A stretch of DNA of 64,000 bases from assembly GCA_964468205.1 (NCBI GenBank), contig CAYXVG010000037.1, positions 7,686-71,685 of the forward strand, read 5' to 3'. The translations under genes were made by a program, and so were the position numbers. The notes under the pieces were generated by a model. It saw nothing but the letters and a program-made list of their open reading frames with translations. It was not told the DNA's origin and made no database searches. This document shows, piece by piece, positions 56,362-64,000 of this stretch (within the stretch, counting starts at the first letter, position 1; the number at the start of each line of letters is the position of its first letter). The DNA is from CAWELS01 sp964468205. GTDB lineage: Bacteria > Acidobacteriota > Terriglobia > Bryobacterales > Bryobacteraceae.

Positions 56362-59300
56362 TTAGTTCATCGCCCGGCGCAGGTGGAAGCTCAGCCGCTC
56401 GGCGAGCGTTTGAACGTGGGGTTCCTCGAAAATCGTGATGGCGCGTCCCGGCACCCGTTCCACCTCGATCTCGTTCACTAAGCCGCCCCAGAAAGGCTTG
56501 GGATCCAAAAAGTGCTCTCCGCCGCCCTGGAAGTAGACCAAATCGCCGTCGAAGCGCCGCGGCTCGTACGCGTAGATGGCCCGGCGATTGAGCTCCTCCA
56601 CGTAGTTGAGCAGCAGCGGGCCGCTTAGCCGGCCGCCCAGCCGGAGATATGCCCGGCAGATGGCCTGAATGATCGTCTTCCTTATTCGGCGGCCACGATA
56701 CCGCAGACGGGTGGCCACGTACTCGAGCCGCTCGGAGTTCTCGATGCGTCCGAGATTGTTCCGGTGGAAGCCGAGCGCTGCCCTCAAGGATGTCACCGTC
56801 TTCCAGGCCCCGTCCGTATTGAACGAAACCAGCAGCTTCACCGGGTCGCCCCGCGCTTGAAGCTGATGCGCCATTTCGAGCGCGATATAGGCGCCGGAAC
56901 AGAACCCGCCCAGCAGATACGGGCCTTCCGGCTGCACCTGCTTCAACTCCTCAATGTAGGCGGAGGCCATGTCCTCCACGGTTGTGTGCGGTTGATCGCC
57001 GGCCACCCCGGCGGACTGGAGCGCATACACCGGCTGGCCGGAGCCGAGGTGGCGGGCGAGGTTCTGATAAAACAGGACATTGCCCCCCGCCGCATGCACA
57101 CAGAAGAATGGCGTCCTCTCGCCGGATGTCTGGATCGGGACGAGAGATGACCAGCGGGGTTTCCATCCTTGGCGGCGAATGATTGCAGCCATTCCCCTAA
57201 TCGTGGGCGCTTCAAAGAGCGTGGCCAGCGGAAGCGCCCTGCCGAAGGCTTCGCGAACCCGCGCGATGATCTTCACCGCCCGCAGCGAGTCCCCGCCCAA
57301 CTCGAAGAAGCTCTCCGTGACTCCAATCCGATCCCGCCCCAGTTCGGCCGTCCAGATCTCCAACAGCTTCTCCTCCAACTGATCCGCCGGTTTCGCCGGC
57401 GACTCTTCCCGCGCTCCGGGCTGGGGTGCGGGAAGTGACCGGCGGTCTACCTTTCCGCTCCCGGTCAACGGAATTTCGGCCAGCGTGCCGATGGCCGCCG
57501 GCGTCAGATACGCCGGGACGGTTTTCTGGAGATGAGCGCGCAGCTCGGCCTCGGATGGGTTGGCTCCGGCAACCGGCACGACCCATCCGGCCAGGCTCTT
57601 TCGGCCGGGCTCCGGTTCCCACACCGCCGCGACGGCTCGCTCCACCCCCGGGTGCGACTCGAGCGCCGCCTCCACCTCGCGCAATTCAATCCGGAAGCCG
57701 CGTATCTTGACCTGGTCGTCTTTCCGGCCGGCGAACTCGAGCAAGCCGGAGCGGTTCCACCGGCCAAAATCGCCCGTGCGGTACAGCCGGGCGGGCTCCT
57801 GGCCGGGAATCGAGAGAATCGGGAAGCTTTCCGCCGTCAGATCCGGAGCGTTCCAATAGCCGTCAGCCAGCCCGTCGCCGCCCGTGAAGATTTCGCCAAT
57901 CACGCCCTCGGGAACGGGATTGCCATACGGGTCGAGCACATAGACGGTGGTGTTTCCGATGGGCCGGCCGATCGGGATCGAGGCGACATCATCGGCAAGC
58001 TCCTTCGGAATCCCGTAGCAGGTGGTGAATGTCGTGTTCTCCGTTGGTCCGTAACCGTTCACGAGCCGCGTATCCGGCAGGGCGCGGAGGGCTTTGCGCA
58101 CATGGGGCGGCGAGAGCGTTTCACCACCGGTCATGAGCAGCCGTAGCGGCTTCAAGCATTCGACGTTCTCTTCGACCAGCAGATTAAACAGCGACGCCGT
58201 GATCCACATCGTGTTCACGCCGTGACGGCGGATCGACGCTTCGATCGTCTCCGGCGTCGGGATCGCCTCGGCATGAAGCGCCGTGCGGCCGCCATGCACC
58301 AGCCCGCCCCAGATCTCGAGCGTGGAGGCGTCAAAGGCGAGCGGAGCCATATGCAGGAACACCGTGTCGCGTCCGAGCGCCACTTCCTCCCCGCTGAACA
58401 GCAGCCTCACGATCCCGCGATGGAGAATCCTCGCTCCCTTCGGCGTTCCGGTGGAGCCCGAAGTGTGGAGCACGCACGCGAGGGCGTCCATCGGAACCTT
58501 GGGACGGGGCGCTCGCGCCCCAGGCCTCTCACCTTCGCGCGGAAACCGCTCCAGGCAAATCACCGGAGGCGCCAGCGGCGGCAGTTCGTCCTCCAAACGC
58601 TCTTCGGCCAGCAAAGCGACGGCGCCGGAGGTTTCCATCAGGTACGCCGTGCGCGGCGGCGGCGCGCTCGGATCCAACGGCATATACGCCGCCCCTGTCT
58701 TCAGGATGGCCAGCAGCCCGGTCACCATTTCCGGAATCCGCCCCGAGTAGACCGCCACAACCCGCCCGGGGCCGGCGCCAAGCTCCGTCAGACGAGCGGC
58801 CAATGTGTCGGAGTCGGCGTCCAGTTCCCGGTAGGTGACGCTTCGCGCGCCTGCTTCCACCGCCACCGCCTCGGGCGTCTCGGCGGCGCGGCGGGTGACC
58901 AGTTCGTGCACGGGCTGCTGGGGGTAAGGCCGGCGAGTCTGGTTGTTGACGTGGACGACCCGCCGCCTTTCTTCCGGGCAGAGGAGCGGTAATTCGGAGA
59001 GGCGGAGGTCCGGGTTGGCCGCCAGTCCCGTAAGCAAGTTCGTCCAATGGACGGCGACCCGCTCCATCGCCTCCCGGCCGTAGATACTGGCGTCGAACAC
59101 GAGGGCGCAGGAGGCCCCGCCCGGCCGCACGGTCACGTCGAAGCTCCAGTCGAACTTCGAAGTGCCGGTACTGATTTCCGTTTCGGCCACCTCGGCCCCC
59201 GGAAGGACGAGGTCCTGGCGGGGTACGTTCTTGTATGAAATAGCGACCTGGAACAGAGGGTTCCGGCTCATCTCCCGTTCCGGATTCAGCTCCTTCACCA

Positions 59301-60423
59301 ATTTCTCGAACGGGAGCTGCTGGTGCGCGAGTCCCTCGAGAACATGTCTCCGGATTCGGCTGAGGAGTTCGCTGAAACGCGGGTTCCCCGAGAGGTCCGC
59401 CCGCAGCGCCAGCATATTCACGAAGCAGCCGATCGAGTCATCGCATTCGAGTTGGGTGCGGCCGGCAACGGCGGTTCCGGCCGTGAGGTCGCCGGCGCCT
59501 GTATAGCGGTGGAGCAGCGCGTACAGTGAAGCCAGGCAGACCACGAAAGGAGTCGTGGACGCGCCAGTTGCCAGTTCGCGCATCCGGGCCGTCAATCCGG
59601 CTGAAAGGTGAAATCGCACCTCATCCCCGCGGTGAGGAGACACGGCCGGCCGGGGTCTCGAGGTCGGCAGATCGAGCAGCGGCGGCGCGCCGCTCAGCGC
59701 GTGCCGCCAGTAGTCCAGGTGCCGCTCCAAGTTCTCGCCCTGAAGCCATTCCCGCTGCCACCGCGCGAAATCCGCGTATTGGATTGCCAGCGGCGTCAGA
59801 TCCGGCTCCCGGTTGTCGATCGATGCGGCGTAGAACTCGCTCAAGTCCCGGTGAAACACGCCGCGGGACCAGGCGTCGGAGGCGATGTGATGCACGGTGA
59901 GTACAAGCAGGTAATCCGCCGCCGCCAATTCGATCAGCAGAGCCCGAAGCATCGGCCCGGAATCGAGCTGAAATGGCCGGCGCGCCTCCTCGCCGGCGAG
60001 CCGCAAGGCTTCGGCTTCCGCGGCCTCCGTCCGGTCCAGCTTGCGCCGCGCCAATGCAACAGGAGCCGGCTCGCAAACCTCCTGCAACGGAGTCCCGCCG
60101 GCGCTTCTATAAACGGTGCGCAGGATCTCGTGACGGGCCGTAACCGCGGCCAGAGCCTGTTCGAGTGCCGAAATGTCGAGTTTGCCGTGAATCCGGTAGG
60201 ACGTGCAGATGTTGTAAACGGGCAGCCCCGGCTCGAGCTGGTCGAGGAACCACAAACGTTCCTGGGCGAACGACAGTTCAGAGGCGCCCGCACGGCCGCG
60301 GGGCAGGATCGACTGGGCTGATGCGGTGCGAATGGTGACTAGTATAAGACGCCCCGGCCGCTTCGGCAAAGCGGCCGGGGCCAGAACCCGGGAACGGGTG
60401 CAAACTCTCGCGGCCAATGGCAC
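56362..60423 (-). CDS. NRPS module C-A-PCP-TE with Cys-type thioesterase
   Basis: A protein of about 1353 residues. The true start is unclear: GTG at 60423 has a GGTGG nearby; TTG at 60444 or 60417 are alternatives and no ATG precedes the first domain. Order: condensation (about 47-485; HHIASD, His179 and Asp183), adenylation (about 500-1000; TSGSTGTPKG, GYGPTEN, YRTGDFGRW), PCP (Ser1046 in GGDSLRAVKI), thioesterase (about 1100-1353). The specificity positions read approximately DALLMGGTFK, similar to codes for Val-like aliphatic residues. The thioesterase elbow is GFCSG: a Cys (1175) stands where Ser is usual. It should add one amino acid to the upstream acyl chain and release the product. 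Confidence 0.92.
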   Translation of the reverse strand: MPLAARVCTRSRVLAPAALPKRPGRLILVTIRTASAQSILPRGRAGASELSFAQERLWFLDQLEPGLPVYNICTSYRIHGKLDISALEQALAAVTARHEILRTVYRSAGGTPLQEVCEPAPVALARRKLDRTEAAEAEALRLAGEEARRPFQLDSGPMLRALLIELAAADYLLVLTVHHIASDAWSRGVFHRDLSEFYAASIDNREPDLTPLAIQYADFARWQREWLQGENLERHLDYWRHALSGAPPLLDLPTSRPRPAVSPHRGDEVRFHLSAGLTARMRELATGASTTPFVVCLASLYALLHRYTGAGDLTAGTAVAGRTQLECDDSIGCFVNMLALRADLSGNPRFSELLSRIRRHVLEGLAHQQLPFEKLVKELNPEREMSRNPLFQVAISYKNVPRQDLVLPGAEVAETEISTGTSKFDWSFDVTVRPGGASCALVFDASIYGREAMERVAVHWTNLLTGLAANPDLRLSELPLLCPEERRRVVHVNNQTRRPYPQQPVHELVTRRAAETPEAVAVEAGARSVTYRELDADSDTLAARLTELGAGPGRVVAVYSGRIPEMVTGLLAILKTGAAYMPLDPSAPPPRTAYLMETSGAVALLAEERLEDELPPLAPPVICLERFPREGERPGARAPRPKVPMDALACVLHTSGSTGTPKGARILHRGIVRLLFSGEEVALGRDTVFLHMAPLAFDASTLEIWGGLVHGGRTALHAEAIPTPETIEASIRRHGVNTMWITASLFNLLVEENVECLKPLRLLMTGGETLSPPHVRKALRALPDTRLVNGYGPTENTTFTTCYGIPKELADDVASIPIGRPIGNTTVYVLDPYGNPVPEGVIGEIFTGGDGLADGYWNAPDLTAESFPILSIPGQEPARLYRTGDFGRWNRSGLLEFAGRKDDQVKIRGFRIELREVEAALESHPGVERAVAAVWEPEPGRKSLAGWVVPVAGANPSEAELRAHLQKTVPAYLTPAAIGTLAEIPLTGSGKVDRRSLPAPQPGAREESPAKPADQLEEKLLEIWTAELGRDRIGVTESFFELGGDSLRAVKIIARVREAFGRALPLATLFEAPTIRGMAAIIRRQGWKPRWSSLVPIQTSGERTPFFCVHAAGGNVLFYQNLARHLGSGQPVYALQSAGVAGDQPHTTVEDMASAYIEELKQVQPEGPYLLGGFCSGAYIALEMAHQLQARGDPVKLLVSFNTDGAWKTVTSLRAALGFHRNNLGRIENSERLEYVATRLRYRGRRIRKTIIQAICRAYLRLGGRLSGPLLLNYVEELNRRAIYAYEPRRFDGDLVYFQGGGEHFLDPKPFWGGLVNEIEVERVPGRAITIFEEPHVQTLAERLSFHLRRAMN

Positions 60424-60638
60424 AGTTTCACGCCACCGTTGCAAGGCTGTAATCGGTTTGTCGCAACTGCCCGCTAAGCTCGGAAAAGGGAAGCGGCGCC
60501 GGGCGCTCAGCTTGCGCGCGGCGGCAATTTTAGGGGCTTGATTTCCGAAGGATTTCCGGTGCGGAAAGTTCCGTGCGCCAAGTCCCGGCTGCGGATTCCA
60601 CCGGGGAAAACCGAAGGCAAGGAAAGGAAGAATAACTG
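60424..60638. promoter_or_regulatory. Divergent intergenic region between NRPS 2 and receptor 3
   Basis: 215 bp with no gene. Near 60542-60575 there is a cluster of related half-sites: ATTTCCG twice, and TTTCCG-GTG-CGGAAA followed by GTTCCG. They recall, but do not match, the 6-5-6 palindromes upstream of the other two receptors. Confidence 0.35.
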
Positions 60639-63600
60639 ATGAGCAGAGTAATCATGGCGCTAGGCATCATCGCCGCCTTGGCGCTCACATGCGGCCAGAC
60701 GGTTTTATTTGGCCAAGCTACGGGTTCCATCGTGGGACAGGTTACCGACAGTTCCGGAGCCGTCGTCCCGGAAGCGGTGGTTACGGTCACCAACGAGAGA
60801 ACACAAAATGCCCGGACCACCGTCACTGCGCAGGACGGTTACTACCGCCTGCCGCTGCTGGTTCCCGGAACGTATCAAGTTTCGGTCTCGAAGCCGGATT
60901 TCCAGCAGGTCTTTCAGAACGGCGTGCAGGTGAACGTAAACCAGACCGCCCGCGTCGACATCCAGCTTCCGGTCGGCGAAGTTTCCACCAGTGTCGAGGT
61001 GAGCGCCGAGCCCCCGCTGGTTGAGACCACCTTCGCCACCCAGGGCATCGTGATCGACAACCGCAAGATCGTCGAACTGCCGCTCAATGGCCGCAACTTC
61101 GCCCAGTTGGGCACCCTGATGCCCGGAGTGCTGGCCCCGCCGGACTCCCTGGGCGGCGCGGAGGGTGACGCCACCCCGGGCGGCTTCGGCGCCGTCACGG
61201 GCGGATTCAACGTCAACGGCCAGCGCAACCAATCGAACAACTTCCTCCTCGACGGTGCTACCAACAACGACACCTTCAATTCCGGCTTCGTGCTTCGCCC
61301 GCCACCGGACGCCCTGCAGGAATTCAAGATCCAGACCCACTCCTACGGCGCCGAGTACGGCCGCAACGCCGGTTCCGTGGTGGATGTTGCCACCAAGAGC
61401 GGCACGAACGATCTTCACGGCAGCGCCTGGTACTTCAATCGCGACAACGCCCTCGCGGCGCGCAACTTCTTCGCCCTCGACAAGCCGGACTTGAAGCAGC
61501 ACCAATTCGGCGGGGCCCTCGGTGGACCGATCAAGCGCGACAAGTGGTTCCTCTTCGGATATTACGAAGGCTTCCTCAACACGGAGGGCGCCACCAATAC
61601 CCGTGTCGTGCTCACCGAAGCCGAGCGCCGCGGCGACTTCTCGCAGGGCGGCGCAGCGCTGCGAGACCCGCTCACCGGCCAGCCGTTCCCCGGCAACGTT
61701 ATCCCGTCCGGCCGCCTTGACGCCACCGCGCAGGCGCTGCTCGATGAGTTCGTCCCGCTGCCCAACGTAGGAGGCAACCGTGTCTCGCGTTCTCCAGACC
61801 TCACGGATGACCGGCACCAGTTCGGAGTCCGCTCGGACGTCAACTTGAGTGAGCGAAACACGCTCATGCTCCGCTATCTCTTCAGCGACCGCACGAGCAA
61901 GAATCCGCTGGGCGGCTCGAACTTTTCGCCCGCCGGGGAGAACCTCGAGTCAACCTTTCAGGACGGCATGCTGAGCGACACGCACGTTTTCAGCCCCCAG
62001 GCCATCAATGTCGTGCGCTTCTCGGTGAACCGCATTTTCGCGGAGCCCCAAACAACCAGCGGTATTCCCTCTTCGACCTTCGGCTTCCAGACCGAGAACA
62101 CGCAGCCCACCGCCGTGGGAGTGCCATTCGCCAGCCTGAGCGGTTTCTTCAGCCTCGGCGACGGCCAGCAGATCTTCTCCCAGCGGATTAACAACGCCGT
62201 CCAAATCTCCGACGACTTCAGCTACTCGGCCGGCCGCCACTTCCTGAAGTTCGGCGGCAGCGTCCTGCGCGAGAACGTCGACATTGCGTTTCTGAACCGG
62301 CCGAACGGCGACCATACGTTCAATGGCGCCTACACCACCAACGCCGCGGGCGACTTCCTGCTGGGGCTGTCCAGGCGCTACCGCCAAGGCGGAGGCGACC
62401 CGCTCAAGGAGGGGGTCGGTTGGCTGTACGGCTTTTACTTTCAAGACGAGTTTCGCGCCTCGCGCCGGGTGAACGTGACGCTGGGTCTGCGGTATGAGAT
62501 CCCGATTCCGTTCAAGGACAAATTCAACCGCGTGAACGCGTGGCTGCCGGGCGCGAAGTCCACCGTCTTCCCGGAAGCTCCAGCCGGCCTGGTTTACCCC
62601 GGGGACCCCGGCGTGGACCGCGGCATCATTGAGACCGACTACAACAACTTCGCCCCGCGCGTGGGCATCGCATGGGACCTCTTCGGCGACGGGCGCACCT
62701 CGCTGCGCGCCGGCTGGGGAATGTACTACGACGCCATCCCGCAGCAGGGCGACATCTTTCAAAACATTCTCGCGCCCCCGTTTAACCCGCTGACACAGAT
62801 TGATTTTGGAAACGACGAGACGACGCCGCACTTCGCCGACCCGTTCTATAACACCGAGGGCGGCCTGCAGCCGCGCGGCTTCCCGTTGCCGGTCGTGTTC
62901 ATCGGCTGGAACCTCGAAGAGGAATTCGAGACCCCTGTGGTGCACCACTACAACGTCAGCCTGCAGCGGCAGATCGGCCGCGACATGGCGCTCGAAGTGG
63001 GGTTCGTCGGTTCTCGCGGATACAACCAGACCGGGTTCCTGGAGGCAAATCCAGGTGTCTTCGCGCCGGGGCAGACCTCCCGTGGACCCCGCGTGTTTCC
63101 AGAATTCTCGCTCGTTCGGCCGACCCACTCGAAGTTCAGGAACTGGTATGACTCCCTGCAGGTGAGTTTCAACAAGCGCTTCTCCCGAGGGATCGGGCTG
63201 CTCGCGAGCTACACTTGGTCCCATGCCATCGACCACGTTTCCGGTCTCAACACCGGCTCCCCGCCGCGGCCGCAGGACGGCGTGTCGCTTTCCGACATCA
63301 AGGGTAACGCCCAGTATGACGCCCGGCACCGGTTCGTGCTGAGCTACACATGGGACCTACCCGGACTGCGCGGCCAGAGTGCGCCTGTGCGCTACATCTT
63401 CGGCGGCTGGCAGTTCAACGGCATCTTCCAGGTGCAATCCGGTTTCTGGAACACGGCGTTCGAGCCAGTGGATGTGGCCTTGCGCTTCCAGCAGAACAGG
63501 CCGAACCAGGTTTGCGATCCCAACGGCAGCGCCCCGAAGGACCAGAGCGAGTGGTTCACCACTTCGTGCTTCTCCCGCAACCGTCTGCCGGATGACGCCG

Positions 63601-63848
63601 GTAAGTTCGGCACGGCGGGCCGCAACACGATTCTCGGCCCGGGCTTCTGGCTCTTTGACGCCGGCGTGTTCAAGAACATCCCCATCACCGAGGCGCAGCG
63701 CCTGCAGTTCCGGTTTGAAGGGTTCAATATGTTCAACAAGACGAACTTCGGCAGTCCGGTCACCAACATCGGCGCGGGCAATTTCGGCGCCGTCACCAGC
63801 GCGCGCGACAGCCGCATCATTCAGCTCGGCTTGAAGTACGTGTTCTAG
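60639..63848 (+). CDS. Oar-like TonB-dependent outer-membrane receptor 3
   Basis: A 1069-residue outer-membrane protein. The signal peptide ends near VLFGQATG; the carboxypeptidase-regulatory-like domain (SIVGQVTDSSGAVVPEAVVT) covers about 25-110. The plug region contains ELPLNGRNFAQLGTLMPGV and FNVNGQRNQSNNFLLDGATN, then the barrel ends in IIQLGLKYVF with a terminal Phe. This NGRNF subtype is distinct from the two tandem receptors at 24351-31259, so it is an old paralogue with a different ligand. It is divergent from the C-A-PCP-TE gene and may or may not be related to the product. AAGGAAG precedes the ATG. Confidence 0.9.
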   Translation: MSRVIMALGIIAALALTCGQTVLFGQATGSIVGQVTDSSGAVVPEAVVTVTNERTQNARTTVTAQDGYYRLPLLVPGTYQVSVSKPDFQQVFQNGVQVNVNQTARVDIQLPVGEVSTSVEVSAEPPLVETTFATQGIVIDNRKIVELPLNGRNFAQLGTLMPGVLAPPDSLGGAEGDATPGGFGAVTGGFNVNGQRNQSNNFLLDGATNNDTFNSGFVLRPPPDALQEFKIQTHSYGAEYGRNAGSVVDVATKSGTNDLHGSAWYFNRDNALAARNFFALDKPDLKQHQFGGALGGPIKRDKWFLFGYYEGFLNTEGATNTRVVLTEAERRGDFSQGGAALRDPLTGQPFPGNVIPSGRLDATAQALLDEFVPLPNVGGNRVSRSPDLTDDRHQFGVRSDVNLSERNTLMLRYLFSDRTSKNPLGGSNFSPAGENLESTFQDGMLSDTHVFSPQAINVVRFSVNRIFAEPQTTSGIPSSTFGFQTENTQPTAVGVPFASLSGFFSLGDGQQIFSQRINNAVQISDDFSYSAGRHFLKFGGSVLRENVDIAFLNRPNGDHTFNGAYTTNAAGDFLLGLSRRYRQGGGDPLKEGVGWLYGFYFQDEFRASRRVNVTLGLRYEIPIPFKDKFNRVNAWLPGAKSTVFPEAPAGLVYPGDPGVDRGIIETDYNNFAPRVGIAWDLFGDGRTSLRAGWGMYYDAIPQQGDIFQNILAPPFNPLTQIDFGNDETTPHFADPFYNTEGGLQPRGFPLPVVFIGWNLEEEFETPVVHHYNVSLQRQIGRDMALEVGFVGSRGYNQTGFLEANPGVFAPGQTSRGPRVFPEFSLVRPTHSKFRNWYDSLQVSFNKRFSRGIGLLASYTWSHAIDHVSGLNTGSPPRPQDGVSLSDIKGNAQYDARHRFVLSYTWDLPGLRGQSAPVRYIFGGWQFNGIFQVQSGFWNTAFEPVDVALRFQQNRPNQVCDPNGSAPKDQSEWFTTSCFSRNRLPDDAGKFGTAGRNTILGPGFWLFDAGVFKNIPITEAQRLQFRFEGFNMFNKTNFGSPVTNIGAGNFGAVTSARDSRIIQLGLKYVF

Positions 63849-63864
63849 CCCAGCGCGCTGCCCA

Positions 63865-63912
63865 GCCACGGAGGGCATAGAGGCACGGAGGAGACTCTGT
63901 GCCCTCCGTGGC
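63865..63912. terminator. Hairpin after receptor 3
   Basis: 13-bp perfect inverted repeat (63865-63877, GCCACGGAGGGCA, and 63900-63912) with a 22-base loop, 16 bases after the receptor stop. No U-tract. The right arm contains the CTCTGTGCCCTCCGTG word also found at 42217. Confidence 0.5.
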
Positions 63913-63919
63913 CGCATCG

Positions 63920-64000
63920 GGAAGGATCGCGGATCGCGGAGGGGATCGGCGGGGATCGGGGTCAAAGGCGGGGATCGGGGATCGGGGATCGGGGGGGATC
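63920..64000. repeat. GGGATCGGGGATC-type simple repeat at the right edge
   Basis: Irregular short tandem units of GGATCG/GGGATCG fill the last 80 bases. The array may continue outside the window. Confidence 0.7.

Noticed and set aside
61950..63329. 459-codon minus frame antisense to receptor 3
   Set aside because: Shadow of the receptor gene; no motif and no ribosome site.

Overview
The window looks like chromosomal DNA of a high-GC member of the Acidobacteriota, most likely from the Solibacter/Bryobacter group. This is inferred from gene content: three very large Oar-like TonB-dependent receptors with an N-terminal carboxypeptidase-regulatory domain, an alternative complex III, many Tat-exported Gfo/Idh/MocA oxidoreductases, and ThuA, DUF1080 and Agl23-type proteins. 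No rRNA, tRNA, CRISPR array or complete mobile element was found.

Positions 1-4603 hold an edge-truncated barrel-type protein, a TolB-like propeller lipoprotein, a DUF1080 protein, acetate kinase and a stub of an FG-GAP lipoprotein. Positions 4783-23122 are an uninterrupted minus-strand respiratory block. In transcription order it encodes an NsrR-type Rrf2 regulator, a diheme cytochrome c, NarG, NarH, NarJ, NarI, two NarK transporters and ActA-ActF. A consensus-like promoter overlapped by a perfect 18-bp palindrome sits at its head, so nitrate respiration and a quinol:cytochrome c oxidoreductase may be one NO-responsive transcription unit. On the other strand next to the regulator lie a Cys-rich protein of unknown function and a hemerythrin-like protein.

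Positions 24351-42046 look like a glycan-handling region. It has two tandem paralogous outer-membrane receptors, a glycoside hydrolase and an unusual regulator (IclR-type HTH plus sugar-binding-protein fold). Divergent from the regulator is a six-gene operon: two Gfo/Idh oxidoreductases, ThuA, HEAT-repeat, discoidin-like and Agl23-like proteins. A 17-bp palindrome, GTTCCG-N5-CGGAAC, precedes both receptors at exactly the same distance from a TTGACT element.

Positions 42571-60423, all minus strand, carry a natural-product locus. The first synthetase is FAAL-ACP-C-FkbH-ACP. It is followed by two family-4 glycosyltransferases, one fused to a type II thioesterase, and both carry an NRPS-like LSxxKRALL helix. 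A second synthetase is C-A-PCP-TE with a Cys in the TE nucleophile position. A sulfatase and a Gfo/Idh oxidoreductase lie between the synthetases; an aldo/keto reductase and an alpha/beta hydrolase follow. The inferred product is a glycosylated acyl-glyceroyl-amino-acid lipid. The window ends with a third, divergent Oar-like receptor and GGGATC-rich repeats.
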